Assembly (NCBI GenBank): GCA_002294185.1
Contig: DBFD01000050.1
Location: 140,215-185,397, forward strand
DNA from: Paracoccus sp. UBA889
GTDB lineage: Bacteria; Pseudomonadota; Alphaproteobacteria; Rhodobacterales; Rhodobacteraceae
Direction of reading: 5' to 3'
DNA: 45,183 nt
The notes under the pieces were generated by a model. That model was not told the DNA's origin and did no database searches. It saw only the letters and a program-made list of their open reading frames with translations. Position 1 is the first letter of the stretch, and every line of letters starts with the position of its first letter. This document shows positions 7,691 to 16,663 of the stretch, in pieces. The translations under genes were made by a program, and so were the position numbers.

Positions 7691-8551
7691 TTAATTGCCG
7701 AACCCCTTGCCGAACGCCTCTTCCTTGATGAAGCGCTCCGAGATGATCAGAAGGATGATCCCCGGCAAGGTGACGATGAGGGTGATCCCTGCCGCCGATG
7801 CATCCAGCGTGCCGCCCGCGATCTTCGAGAACAGCAGCGTCGGCAGGGTGATGATCTTGCCCTGACCCAGAAAGAAGGTCAGCAGGAAGATGTTGGTCGA
7901 GACGAGAAAGGTGAACAGCGCCCCGGCCACCACGCCGGGCAGCAGCATCGGCAGCGTCACAAGACGCAGCACCTGCCAGCGGCTGGCCCCGAGGATGATC
8001 GCCTGTTCCTCGAAATCGCGTCCCAGCCCCTGATAGACGGCGGTCAGCATGCGGACCATGTAGGGGATCGTGGGAATCAGGTGCGCGATGATGATACCGA
8101 AATAGCTGCCCGCCAGGTCCAGCCGGATGAACATCATCAGCAGCGCGATGCCGATGGCGGCCTCGGGCACGATCAGCGGCATCGACAGGAAGAACTCGAA
8201 CGCGCTTTTGCCGCGGAACCGTTCGCGGGCCAGCACCCGTGCCGCCGGCAGGCTGATCGCAAGGCAGATCACGGTCACGGCCAGTCCGATGCCCACGGTG
8301 TTCAACGTTGCTTCCCAGATGCGGCTGTAGGGCGACAGGACATAATCCCAGGCCAGCGGCATCATGGATTTGCCGCGCTGCTCCAGCCACCAGGTGCCGG
8401 GCAGCATGTCGGGCCAGGCCCACCGGAAGGCAAGGCTCTGGATGATCAGGGGAATGAAAGGGCCCAGAACGAAACCGGCGACGATGATCAGATAGAACTT
8501 CTGGAACGGCGACAGGCGAGATGCCAGGCTTTCGGTGCTTCTGCGGGCCAT
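7691..8551 (-). CDS. ABC transporter permease (second subunit)
   Basis: 286 residues, six predicted helices. It belongs to the binding-protein-dependent inner-membrane permeases; the cytoplasmic coupling loop is visible as EEQAIILGASRWQVLRLVTLP (about 184-204), the EAA motif that docks on the ATPase. Its start follows the first permease by one base and its stop is 12 nt before the hydrolase gene. Together with the partner permease it resembles the two halves of YnjC-like permeases. Confidence 0.9.
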   Translation of the reverse strand: MARRSTESLASRLSPFQKFYLIIVAGFVLGPFIPLIIQSLAFRWAWPDMLPGTWWLEQRGKSMMPLAWDYVLSPYSRIWEATLNTVGIGLAVTVICLAISLPAARVLARERFRGKSAFEFFLSMPLIVPEAAIGIALLMMFIRLDLAGSYFGIIIAHLIPTIPYMVRMLTAVYQGLGRDFEEQAIILGASRWQVLRLVTLPMLLPGVVAGALFTFLVSTNIFLLTFFLGQGKIITLPTLLFSKIAGGTLDASAAGITLIVTLPGIILLIISERFIKEEAFGKGFGN

Positions 8552-8552
8552 G

Positions 8553-9458
8553 TCAGTTCCGTCCCATCCGTTTTTCGAACCGTCGATACGCCGCGAGATA
8601 GCCGAACAGGATCACCCCGGCGATCAGCCCGATCGACACCACCGTCGCCATCCCCTGCAGCTGCAGCGTATAGTCGGCGTCGTTGAAATAGCGCCAGGCC
8701 ACCACCGGAAGCGTATCGGGAAAGCCGCCGCCCAGGATGAACGGCGCCTCGAACGCGCCCACGTTGAAGGCAAAGCAGATCAGCGTGGACGACACGATGC
8801 CGGGCAGGATCTGCGGCAGGGTCACCCGGAAGAAGATGGTGCGTCGCTTCGCACCCAGGATCGCCGCGGCCTCTTCGGTTTCGCGGCCGATGCCAAGCAG
8901 CACCGCATAGATCGCAAGGGTGATGAAGGGCAGCTGTTTCCAGACATAGACGGCGATGATGCCCCAGCCATAATGGGTCTTGAGGATCTGCGGAAACTGG
9001 CCCGGATCGTCGATCAGCCCGAACAGCGCCGCAAAGCGCGACAGCACGCCGCCATTGCCGAGCATCAGCACCGCCAGCGCGATCCCGACCGTGTAGGGGA
9101 TCATCAGCGGCAGCTTGTAGAGATACTTGTAGAGGGTCTTTCCGGGAAAGGTCTTGATAAGCGCCAGCGCAAGAAGGATGCCGCCCACGAGCGCAAGAAA
9201 GGTCGACACCGTGGCGTAATACATGGTCAGCCCCAGAGACTGCCAGAAGGACGGCGACGACCACAGCGCCCGGAAATAAGACAGGTCGGGAAAGGTGTTG
9301 ACGCCGAACCAGGGCGCATAGCCAAGCGACTGCACGATTGCCAGAACCAGCGCACCGCCGAACAGCAGGAAAAGGACCACCATGATCGGCGTCATCTGCA
9401 GGGCAAGAAACAGCCGTTCACGCCGCATGCTGCGCCTTCTTCTGATGTGCCTGTTCAT
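8553..9458 (-). CDS. ABC transporter permease (first subunit)
   Basis: 301 residues with a basic N-terminus (MNRHIRRRRSMRRER), six predicted helices and the EAA loop EEAAAILGAKRRTIFFRVTLP (about 195-215). The ATG at 9458 is favoured by GAGGGC just upstream; an internal ATG 30 nt later is the alternative. It forms the translocation pore with the next gene product. A strong hairpin (9483-9513) separates it from the binding-protein gene. Confidence 0.9.
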   Translation of the reverse strand: MNRHIRRRRSMRRERLFLALQMTPIMVVLFLLFGGALVLAIVQSLGYAPWFGVNTFPDLSYFRALWSSPSFWQSLGLTMYYATVSTFLALVGGILLALALIKTFPGKTLYKYLYKLPLMIPYTVGIALAVLMLGNGGVLSRFAALFGLIDDPGQFPQILKTHYGWGIIAVYVWKQLPFITLAIYAVLLGIGRETEEAAAILGAKRRTIFFRVTLPQILPGIVSSTLICFAFNVGAFEAPFILGGGFPDTLPVVAWRYFNDADYTLQLQGMATVVSIGLIAGVILFGYLAAYRRFEKRMGRN

Positions 9459-9482
9459 CGGCGCCCTCGTATCGGGATGTCG

Positions 9483-9513
9483 TGCCGCCGCCGGGAATGG
9501 CCCGGCGGCGGCA
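9483..9513 (-). terminator. Intercistronic 13-bp hairpin after ABC binding protein
   Basis: A perfect 13-bp stem (TGCCGCCGCCGGG / CCCGGCGGCGGCA) with loop AATGG starts 5 nt after the binding-protein stop. No T-run follows. It probably raises binding-protein output relative to the permeases by partial termination or protection from 3' exonucleases. Confidence 0.65.
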
Positions 9514-9518
9514 TGCGG

Positions 9519-10871
9519 TCACTTCGACAGATTGCCGGCGGCGCGGGTGACGATATCGGCGATCGGTGCCTGGCTGTCGCGTTCGATATATTCCAGCCAG
9601 GTCGCCTCGATCACATCGACCAGGGTGGCATTGGTATCGGGCGTCACGTTCGCGTCCAGTTCCTTTTGCGTCACGCCCACGGTGCCGGGCGACGCCTCGG
9701 CCAGGGCTGCGGCCTGTTCATCGGACAGTTTCCAGCCGTCGATGCCCGCCGGCATTCCCGCGAATTGCAGCTTCGAGGTCTGCGCCTCGGGCGAGGTCAT
9801 GTAATTGACGAAGACCATCGCCGCCGCCGGGTTGGGCGTGTTGCTGGGCACCGCGAGATAGTTCTTGTTCTTGATCATCCCGCCTTCGGGAAAGATCATC
9901 TGTTCGGCCGCTTCGGGATAGGTGCCGGTGGACAGGCCGACGGCGACGGCATAGAGGCCGAACTTGCAGTTGAAGTTGACTTCGCCGTTCAGGAACAATC
10001 CGTTCAGCGACGCCGCATCCTCGGGATACCGGGGCCGGCCGCTTTCGCCGCCCAGCAGCAGCGGTTGAAGATTCTTGAGGAATTTCATGCCAGGCTCGAT
10101 CAGGCGCGCCAGTTCCTCGGCCCCCAGTTCGTCAAGCGATTGCTGGAATGGCTCGGCGCCGTTACCATCGGGGTTGAACGCATAGACCACCGATTGAACG
10201 AAAGTGTTGCCCTCATAATCTGGCGGCTTGGTATAGATGAACTTGCCCGGGTTGCCCTCAAGATAGGTGCGCAGCGCCTCGAACGTCCAGGGGCGATCTG
10301 CCTCGGAAACTTGGTCGGCGTTGACGGCACAGACATATTGTTCGCCGGACCAGGGCATCTCCTTGCCCTCGGTCGGAACGCCGAAATCGCGCAGGTTCAA
10401 CAGCGACCGGGGATCGCTTTCGTCCCATTCGATGAACTCGGCATTCGGCAGTTTCCGGGCAAAGGCGCCGAACAGCGCGTCCTGACGCTTCAGCGTGCTG
10501 AAATTCTCGCCGTTCAGCCAGATCGCATCGACGCTGCCCGCGCCGGCCATCTTGCCGGCGTTCTTCTCGGCCAGAACCAGATCGACCGCATCCTTGGTGC
10601 CGGTGATCCGAACGGCGTTCAGCGTGATGCCTTCGCCGGCCATCGCCGGGGCCACGACGCTGTCCATCCAGACATTCAGATTGTCGTTGCCGCCCCAGTA
10701 ATACAGGTTGACCTGGCCTTCCTCGCGGGCGCGGGCCTGGACTTCCTCCCAGCTCAGATCGCCGGCAAGAAAGCTTTTCTGGAATGCTTCGCCTTCGGGG
10801 TCGATGGCCATGGCCGCCCCCCCCGTCAGCACCAACCCGGCCGTCAGGCCGGTCAACAGTAAGTGACGCAT
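9519..10871 (-). CDS. ABC transporter substrate-binding protein, YnjB-like
   Basis: 450 residues with signal peptide MRHLLLTGLTAGLVLTGGAAMA (cleavage near 22). The mature part begins with an EEVQARAREEGQVNLYYWGG segment and contains VDAIWLNGENFSTLKR and DFGVPTEGKEMPWSG, which I recognise from the YnjB group of uncharacterised ABC systems (COG4134). The E. coli YnjBCD substrate is not established. The ATG is preceded by GGGAGGAGAGG. It is second in an operon of ATPase, binding protein, two permeases and nucleoside-hydrolase-like enzyme; the last suggests a nucleoside or other glycoside as cargo (inference). Confidence 0.88.
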   Translation of the reverse strand: MRHLLLTGLTAGLVLTGGAAMAIDPEGEAFQKSFLAGDLSWEEVQARAREEGQVNLYYWGGNDNLNVWMDSVVAPAMAGEGITLNAVRITGTKDAVDLVLAEKNAGKMAGAGSVDAIWLNGENFSTLKRQDALFGAFARKLPNAEFIEWDESDPRSLLNLRDFGVPTEGKEMPWSGEQYVCAVNADQVSEADRPWTFEALRTYLEGNPGKFIYTKPPDYEGNTFVQSVVYAFNPDGNGAEPFQQSLDELGAEELARLIEPGMKFLKNLQPLLLGGESGRPRYPEDAASLNGLFLNGEVNFNCKFGLYAVAVGLSTGTYPEAAEQMIFPEGGMIKNKNYLAVPSNTPNPAAAMVFVNYMTSPEAQTSKLQFAGMPAGIDGWKLSDEQAAALAEASPGTVGVTQKELDANVTPDTNATLVDVIEATWLEYIERDSQAPIADIVTRAAGNLSK

Positions 10872-10911
10872 CTTCCTCTCCTCCCAAAAAGAATTCCGCT
10901 GGATGCCGTTT

Positions 10912-11961
10912 CTAGCCGGCCATCAGCCAGACCCGCTCGGCCGGAATATCCAGCCGGACTTCCATGCCGACATCCAGCAGCCTTCGCGATTGTTCGTTCA
11001 CGATGATCCGCTCGGCGCCGCATTCGACCACGTAATTCACCGTGGCCCCGAAGAAATCCCGTGCCGCGATCCGGCCGGCCACCATGTCGTCGCCGCCTTC
11101 GACATTGGCGGGATGAATGTCGATGCCCTCGTTGCGCAGCATGGCGTGAACGCGGCTGCCATCGGCCATCCCCGGTTGCGCGACCACGCTGAGCGTGCCA
11201 AAGCCCGTCTTTACCGCGTCCGTGCCGGTCATGGTGCCGGGAAAGATGTTCGACGCGCCCATGAAATCGGCGACGTCCACCGATACCGGTTGCCGGTAAA
11301 GATCCTCGGGCGGGCCGAACTGCGCCAGATGGCCGTTGAAAATCACCGCAATCCGGTCGGCCAGTTCCATCGCCTCGACCTGATCATGGGTCACGAAGAT
11401 CGTGGTGATTCCCAGTCGCTGCTGCAGGGTTCGGATGAACCGGCGCATTTCGCCGCGCAGCTTGGTGTCCAGGTTTGCCAGGGGTTCGTCCATCATCAGC
11501 ACGGAAGGTTTGGTGATCAGCGTCCGCGCGATCGCGACCCGCTGCATCTGCCCGCCGGACAATTGCGCCGGAAAGCGTTGCCGGAACGGGCCCAGTTGAA
11601 CCACGTCGATGATCTCGTCCAGGCGATCGCTGATCTCGGATCTGGGTGTTCCGCGCACCGACAGGCCGAAGGCGATATTCTTTTCCACAGTCATATGCGG
11701 AAACAGCGCATAGCGTTGAAACACCATGCCGACATTGCGGTCCTGCACCCGCAAATCCGAAACATCGCGATCGTCGAAATGGATTTCGCCGGTGGTCGGA
11801 TTTTCCAGTCCGGCGATCATCCGCAACGTCGTCGTCTTGCCGCAACCGGATGGACCCAGCAGCGCGACCAGCTCTCCGGACCGGATATCCAGATCGATAT
11901 TCTCGATCGCGGTGAACCCGCCGAACCGCTTGCTGATGGACCTGAGCTGCACTTGTGTCAC
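10912..11961 (-). CDS. ABC transporter ATP-binding protein (CUT/PotA-like, with TOBE domain)
   Basis: 349 residues. Walker A GPSGCGKTT (about 37-45), Q-loop FQRYALFPHMTV, signature LSGGQMQR (about 135-142), Walker B MMDEPLANLD and the H-loop TIFVTHD are intact. The C-terminal 110 residues form a TOBE-like regulatory domain. It energises the importer encoded downstream. The start is GTG at 11961, with only a weak ribosome binding site. The operator/promoter at 12000-12044 lies 38 nt upstream. Confidence 0.95.
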   Translation of the reverse strand: MTQVQLRSISKRFGGFTAIENIDLDIRSGELVALLGPSGCGKTTTLRMIAGLENPTTGEIHFDDRDVSDLRVQDRNVGMVFQRYALFPHMTVEKNIAFGLSVRGTPRSEISDRLDEIIDVVQLGPFRQRFPAQLSGGQMQRVAIARTLITKPSVLMMDEPLANLDTKLRGEMRRFIRTLQQRLGITTIFVTHDQVEAMELADRIAVIFNGHLAQFGPPEDLYRQPVSVDVADFMGASNIFPGTMTGTDAVKTGFGTLSVVAQPGMADGSRVHAMLRNEGIDIHPANVEGGDDMVAGRIAARDFFGATVNYVVECGAERIIVNEQSRRLLDVGMEVRLDIPAERVWLMAG

Positions 11962-11999
11962 GTCGTCTGACCCCCGTCCGGACCAAAATTGCTGCGGTC

Positions 12000-12044
12000 A
12001 AATTTGTAGATACAAATTTATGCGGTAAGCGCCCGATCTGTCAA
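12000..12044 (-). promoter_or_regulatory. Promoter and GntR/UTRA operator of the ABC/hydrolase operon (site A)
   Basis: On the minus strand a -35 TTGACA (12044-12039), an 18-nt spacer and a -10 TAAATT (12020-12015) are seen. A perfect 20-bp palindrome AAATTTGTAGATACAAATTT (12000-12019; 9-bp arms, 2-nt centre) covers the -10 and the start region. Related copies stand at 19092-19109 and 23521-23538. TGTA/TACA half-sites are usual for GntR-family proteins. The regulator gene at 13487-14224 lies one gene upstream. Confidence 0.75.
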
Positions 12045-12065
12045 CGGATATCTGTGCGATCGCGC

Positions 12066-13490
12066 CTATCGATCGGCCAGTCCCGCATGGGGCGCAATCA
12101 GCGCCAGCCGCTTCATGCCGGACCAGCCGCCGAATTCTTCGAACGCATCGCGCCAGCGGCCGGGCACCATGACGAAATGATGTTCCAGCCCGTGTTCCAT
12201 CACGCTGGTCACGACGGATGCGGCGCTTGCCCCGCCCGAGCGGTCCGAAAAGTTGCTGACCCAGCCCCGACATCCGGTGAAGCCGCTTTCCTCGGCGCGG
12301 ACGACATCGCCCTCGATGGCGAAGAACGCATCGCCATCGCGCGCGAGGCGCAGAACCGTCTGCGGCCCTTCGCCGAACTCGAAGTCGGCTATCGCGCCAA
12401 ATCTCGGCCCCTCGGCGGTGCCGCGTCCGATCATCGGGTGGTTGATCCATGCTGCGCGATCCCGCGCCATGTATAGCGGTCCGCCCCCGCCATGCCACAT
12501 CAGGATCCGGTCGCGGTCCATCTGCGGCGAGGTCATGTCCAACAGGCAGCCGACCCGCCCGGTCATCTCCCGGACCGCCATCTGCGTCACCGCGCCCATC
12601 ACGTCCCCTTCCGAGGCGACGGGCAGGTTGTCCTGTTCCTCGATCCAGCTGAACGCCGCACCCGGATGCATTCCCGGGGCTTGTTGCAATGCGGGCCAGT
12701 CCGAAACCGCCAGCGCGTCAAATCCGTGATCGCCCGCGATCGCGCGCAGCGCCAGCGCCGCCCGTGCCGTCAGCGCCATCTGGTCGTCGGACACGCCGCG
12801 AATCTCGGCCGCGGCTGCCATGTCAGCCACCTCCGCGCCGACTTCTGCGGCATCGGCGGCATCCATCCGCCCGGTCATCTCGTGCATGTCGACATGCGCG
12901 AACGCCACACCAAGCGCCGACATCAGCCCGGCCTGCGACACATCCATGTTGTAGAATGTCGGCGCCAGCCCGCCGACAAGCCCGACATGCGAGCCCTTCA
13001 GTCCGTGAGCCGTCCTGACCGCCATCAGGGTCTGCCGCAGCCGGGCCCGAAGTGCCGCGTCCGAGGGGGCGCCGAAATACCACTGCACCGGGGCATGGCG
13101 CAGATCACGCACCCCACGGGCAATCGACATCGTCATGTTCAGCGACACGAAACTGTTCAGCTGGATATCGCCTTCGTGGCTCGGTTCGGGCGTGGCCCAG
13201 ACGCCCATGGGAAGATCCGATGCCGCGATCTGGCGCGCGACATCGCCCATGGTGAACCCGCCATGCAGCAACAGGATGAATCCCGCGCCTTCGGCACGGC
13301 AATGATCGACCGCCTGCTGCGCCGCGCGGGCGTCCATCGGCAGGTCCGGGGCACTGACCAGGCCGATGCCCAGATCGGCGGTCAGATCGGCCAGCATCTT
13401 CTCGGCTGCTTCAAAGACACCGTGTCGCCGGGGGAAATAGCTGGGCAGGGAAGCGTTGATCAGGCCGATGCGAAACCGGACGTTCATCAT
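12066..13490 (-). CDS. L-fucose/L-arabinose isomerase superfamily protein
   Basis: 474 residues without signal peptide. The overall layout is that of FucI/AraA-type aldose-ketose isomerases: an N-terminal Rossmann-like half (LINASLPSYFPRR; FILLLHGGFTMGD), and a C-terminal half with the probable metal ligands Glu in ASEGDVMGAV (about 296-305), Asp in CLLDMTSP (about 320) and His in LMWHGGGGP (about 338), plus a later EHHFVMVPGRW. The family interconverts aldoses and ketoses with Mn2+ and an ene-diol intermediate. The start codon overlaps the end of the GntR gene. Within this operon it would supply a ketose to the 3-epimerase and kinase. The exact sugar is not predictable; sulfosugar isomerases also belong to this superfamily. 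Confidence 0.75.
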   Translation of the reverse strand: MMNVRFRIGLINASLPSYFPRRHGVFEAAEKMLADLTADLGIGLVSAPDLPMDARAAQQAVDHCRAEGAGFILLLHGGFTMGDVARQIAASDLPMGVWATPEPSHEGDIQLNSFVSLNMTMSIARGVRDLRHAPVQWYFGAPSDAALRARLRQTLMAVRTAHGLKGSHVGLVGGLAPTFYNMDVSQAGLMSALGVAFAHVDMHEMTGRMDAADAAEVGAEVADMAAAAEIRGVSDDQMALTARAALALRAIAGDHGFDALAVSDWPALQQAPGMHPGAAFSWIEEQDNLPVASEGDVMGAVTQMAVREMTGRVGCLLDMTSPQMDRDRILMWHGGGGPLYMARDRAAWINHPMIGRGTAEGPRFGAIADFEFGEGPQTVLRLARDGDAFFAIEGDVVRAEESGFTGCRGWVSNFSDRSGGASAASVVTSVMEHGLEHHFVMVPGRWRDAFEEFGGWSGMKRLALIAPHAGLADR

Positions 13491-14224
13491 TCGGACCTTT
13501 CCCGCCGCGACGCGCCGACCAGTTCGTAGGTGATCGGGGAATCGCGATATACTTCGTCATAGAAAACCGGCGCGCCGCTGTCGTCCAGGGCCGAACATGC
13601 CTGCGCCAGGATCGGCGTGTTCGGGGCCAGGCCCAACAGCCTGGCCACTTCGTCCGAGGCCAGCTGGGGGCGGATCGTCTCGCATGCGCTGCCCCATTCC
13701 AGGCCGAAGCGCCGGACCAGGATCCGCAGGATCGACTGGTTCGGCCCATCCTCGGGGAAATCCGCATCGGACAAATCCGGCACCAGGCGGGTCGGCACCC
13801 AGGTGTTCACAAGCATCCGCGGTTGCCCGTCCACCATGCGCAGCCGCTGGATCCGGACGACCGGCTCGTCGAACAGGGCCTGCACCGTCGCGGGCGCGTC
13901 GCCGTCGAAGCGGTCGATCCCGATCAGTCGCGCACCCGGCACGCGGCCGCTTTTCAGGATCGCATCGGTAAACGAGATCAGGCAGGTCGTCGATGGCGGC
14001 GACAGGGTGCTGACCGTGTAGCCGCTGCCTTGCCGTGAAATCAGGTAACCCGCGCTGACCAACATCTCGAGCGAGCGGCGCACCGTCACCCGACTGACAC
14101 CGAATGATTTCGCAAGCGCTTCTTCCGAGGGCAACCGTGTGCCGACCGAATACAGCCCCTGCTTCAACCGTGCCAGTATCTCTTCGTGGATGGTCTGATA
14201 TCGCGGCACATTCTGCTCGGCCAT
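13487..14224 (-). CDS. GntR-family transcriptional regulator, HutC/UTRA subfamily
   Basis: 245 residues. The N-terminal winged helix-turn-helix (YQTIHEEILARLKQGLYSVGTRLPSEEALAKSFGVSRVTVRRSLEMLVSAGYL, residues 9-61 with the recognition helix at SRVTVRRSL) is followed by a UTRA ligand domain (about 80-240). UTRA proteins are usually repressors released by a small metabolite such as a sugar phosphate or amino-acid breakdown product. It is sixth in a seven-gene operon, and the palindromes at 12000, 19092 and 23521 carry the TGTA-N2-TACA core expected of this family. It is therefore the best candidate to control all three operons including its own. A sugar phosphate intermediate of the pathway is a reasonable effector (inference). 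Confidence 0.92.
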   Translation of the reverse strand: MAEQNVPRYQTIHEEILARLKQGLYSVGTRLPSEEALAKSFGVSRVTVRRSLEMLVSAGYLISRQGSGYTVSTLSPPSTTCLISFTDAILKSGRVPGARLIGIDRFDGDAPATVQALFDEPVVRIQRLRMVDGQPRMLVNTWVPTRLVPDLSDADFPEDGPNQSILRILVRRFGLEWGSACETIRPQLASDEVARLLGLAPNTPILAQACSALDDSGAPVFYDEVYRDSPITYELVGASRRERSE

Positions 14225-14273
14225 GTGTCATCCTCTCCTTGCGATGGCAGCACTTTCCGTTGCACCGTCGCGG

Positions 14274-15746
14274 CTACACGCCTTGCCAAACCGATTTCGT
14301 CTGGCTGTAAAGCGCCAGTGCGTCGCGCCCCATCTCGCGGCCATATCCGCTTTGGCCCATGCCGCCAAAGGGCGAGGCCGCGTCGGTATCGCCCCAGCAA
14401 TTGATCCAGACCGTTCCGGCATGCAGGCCCGCGCCCATTCTTGCCACACGTCCAGCGTCCCGCGTCCAGCAACCCGCCGCAAGGCCATATTCGGTATCGT
14501 TCGCACGGGCCAGCACCTCGTCCTCGTCATCGAAGGTCAGGACAGACAGGACCGGGCCAAAGATTTCCTCGCGCGCAATGCGCATATCGTCGCGAACCCC
14601 GGTCAGGATCGTGGGCTGCACGAACCATCCGGCGTCGCCCCGCCGCGCGCCACCGGCCACGCATTCGGCGCCGGCATCGCGCCCATCGGCGATATAGCCC
14701 AGAACCTTGTCCATCTGCGGACGCGAAATCACCGGTCCAAGATCGTGGCCCCTGGCATCCATCCCCGGCCCGATCGACAGCCCGTCAGCCAGCTTGCGCA
14801 GCCCCTCCAGCACCCGATCATGCAGGCTGCGATGCACGAACAGCCGGGCGCCGGCGGTGCAGGATTGACCGTTATTGCCGAAAAGGGCCCAGAACGCGCC
14901 CGGGATCGCAAGTTCCAGATCCGCGTCGGCGAAGATGATGTTGGCGGCCTTGCCACCCAGTTCAAGCGAGACCTTCTTGAGGTTCCCTGCCGAAGCCCTG
15001 ACGATCTCGCGCCCGGTTGCCGTCGATCCCGTAAACCCGATCTTGTCGACGCCGGGATGTGACGCAAGCGCGGCGCCGGCATCGCGGCCCGATCCCGGAA
15101 CGACGTTCAGCACACCGGGCGGAAACCCGACCTCCAGTGCCAGATCGGCCAGATACAGGGCGCTGAGCGGGGTTTGTTCGGCGGGCTTCAACACGATGGT
15201 GTTGCCCGTCGCCAGGGCCGGGGCCAGCTTCCACGCGACCATCAGCGTCGGGTAGTTCCAAGGTGTGATCAGCCCGCAGACGCCCATCGGCTCGATCCGC
15301 GTGTGGTTCCGGCGACTGGGGGTGGATACGGGGATCGTGGCGCCTTCGATCTTGTCGGGCCAGCCCGCGAAATAGCGGAAATGCCGCGCCGACCAGACCG
15401 CGTCGACATCGCGCGCGATCGCGAAGGGCTTGCCATTGTCCAGCGCGTCAAGCTGACCGAAGACATCCTTGCGCTCCTCGATCGCGTCGGCCAGTTTCCA
15501 GATCAGCCGCCCGCGATCATGCGGCGTCAGTCGCGTCCACGGCCCTCCAAGCGCGGCGCGCGCGGCAGCCACCGCCATGTCGATCTGCGCGGGCTCCGCC
15601 GACGCGATCCGGCACAAGACCGCCCCGCTTGACGGGTCGAACACATCAAGTTCGGACGAGCCCGCGACCTCGGCCCCGTCGATACGCAGGGGTTGAACGC
15701 GCGACAGGAAGGTCCGGACCGCGGGAAGGCGGGGGATCAGGTTCAT
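14274..15746 (-). CDS. NAD(P)-dependent aldehyde dehydrogenase
   Basis: 490 residues, standard class length. Key features are TPWNYP (Asn of the oxyanion site, about 164), VLKPAEQTP (coenzyme-binding Lys), GFTGSTATGR (the Rossmann loop), LELGGKAANI (general-base Glu, about 260) and NNGQSCTAGAR (nucleophilic Cys, about 295). It oxidises an aldehyde to the carboxylate. ATG overlaps the aldolase stop (ATGA), so aldolase and dehydrogenase are translationally coupled; the aldehyde half-product of the LacD-type aldolase is the expected substrate. The acid so formed could be the substrate of the acyl-CoA synthetase of the co-regulated operon. Confidence 0.93.
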   Translation of the reverse strand: MNLIPRLPAVRTFLSRVQPLRIDGAEVAGSSELDVFDPSSGAVLCRIASAEPAQIDMAVAAARAALGGPWTRLTPHDRGRLIWKLADAIEERKDVFGQLDALDNGKPFAIARDVDAVWSARHFRYFAGWPDKIEGATIPVSTPSRRNHTRIEPMGVCGLITPWNYPTLMVAWKLAPALATGNTIVLKPAEQTPLSALYLADLALEVGFPPGVLNVVPGSGRDAGAALASHPGVDKIGFTGSTATGREIVRASAGNLKKVSLELGGKAANIIFADADLELAIPGAFWALFGNNGQSCTAGARLFVHRSLHDRVLEGLRKLADGLSIGPGMDARGHDLGPVISRPQMDKVLGYIADGRDAGAECVAGGARRGDAGWFVQPTILTGVRDDMRIAREEIFGPVLSVLTFDDEDEVLARANDTEYGLAAGCWTRDAGRVARMGAGLHAGTVWINCWGDTDAASPFGGMGQSGYGREMGRDALALYSQTKSVWQGV

Positions 15747-16663
15747 GCGACGGCCTCGGAGAGGCGTGCCAGACGACGGCGACCTTCATCGGCAAGCCAG
15801 GCTTCGGCGGCGGTGGGTCCGTCATTGCCGAAGATGGCGATGGCGTCGTTCCAGATCGCGCGACCGCACATGAAACCGGCGAATCCCGCGCCCGATTCGA
15901 CAGCCAGCTTCAGCGAGGATTCGAACCGTTCGAACGTGACCCCTGCGGACAGATACAAAAGCGGAATGTCCCCGGCGGCCTCGGCGGCGTGGCGCAGGGC
16001 GGCGGCGGCCTCGGGGCGGGTCATCGTCGGGGTGCCGAAACCCTCGACATGGGACAGGTTCAGCGGAATCTGGACCTTGAGGATATCGATCCCGAATTCC
16101 GGCGCGGCGAAAAGCCGGGTCGCCTCGGTCACGAGTCGGGGCTTCAGCCGGGCGAATTCCGCGCCGTCCTCGTCGGGCACGGCGCGGTCATAGACGATCG
16201 GCTCGAACAGGAAGGTGATGCCGTGTTCGCGGCATTCCGCGCCGATCCGGCGCACCCGTTCGAATTTCTGCGCATTGATCGGGGTCGGGTCGTTGGGGGC
16301 AAAATACAGAAAGAACTTCAGCACCCGGACCCCCAGCCCCGGATAATCCGCGATCCTGAGGTCTTCGGGCAGAACCGTCATCCGGTCCTCGTCCGCGATG
16401 CGATAGACATCGGCCTCGTAGGCCAGCATGCTTTCACAGCCCGGCGCGATCGAGGGCAGCAATTCGCGACCGTAATTCGCATCGACCAGCAAGGTGCTGG
16501 CCTCGGGGCTGAGCTGCTCGGCCACCAGTCGCTTGAACAGCAACAGGTCGCCTTTCCCGGCCTTGGCACCGCGTGCCTGGCGCAGCATCCGGGCCAGCCC
16601 GCTGCCCTGATCGACGGCAACTCCGCGGATCGGACGCATGCTCAGTGGTTCGGAACGGGTCAC
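15743..16663 (-). CDS. LacD-family class I aldolase (tagatose-1,6-bisphosphate aldolase-like)
   Basis: 306 residues. Segments matching LacD are GVAVDQGSGLARML (cf. ALAFDQRGALKRMM), LLVDANYGRELLP, VKFFLYF-like VLKFFLYFAPND, FLFEPIVYD, DILKVQIPLNLSHVEGFG with the Schiff-base Lys (about 195), and PLLYLSAGVTFERF. LacD cleaves ketose-1,6-bisphosphates to dihydroxyacetone phosphate and glyceraldehyde phosphate; YihT, the sulfofructose-1-phosphate aldolase, is in the same family. Here the neighbouring kinase is of DhaKL type, so a ketose monophosphate is the likely substrate. The start is GTG with AGGAGA upstream, overlapping the dhaK stop. The first residues differ from LacD, where the usual N-terminal helix is shorter here. 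Confidence 0.85.
   Translation of the reverse strand: MTRSEPLSMRPIRGVAVDQGSGLARMLRQARGAKAGKGDLLLFKRLVAEQLSPEASTLLVDANYGRELLPSIAPGCESMLAYEADVYRIADEDRMTVLPEDLRIADYPGLGVRVLKFFLYFAPNDPTPINAQKFERVRRIGAECREHGITFLFEPIVYDRAVPDEDGAEFARLKPRLVTEATRLFAAPEFGIDILKVQIPLNLSHVEGFGTPTMTRPEAAAALRHAAEAAGDIPLLYLSAGVTFERFESSLKLAVESGAGFAGFMCGRAIWNDAIAIFGNDGPTAAEAWLADEGRRRLARLSEAVA

Noticed and set aside
8535-10862. Long plus-strand frame opposite the ABC transporter genes
   Set aside because: Low-complexity antisense translation without motifs; the minus-strand genes have intact family motifs and ribosome binding sites.
12066-16663. Firm assignment of the isomerase/aldolase/ALDH genes to sulfoquinovose degradation
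   Set aside because: LacD-like aldolase and AraA/FucI-like isomerase occur in sulfosugar pathways, but no sulfoquinovosidase, PfkB-type kinase or sulfonate exporter is seen. It is kept only as one alternative.
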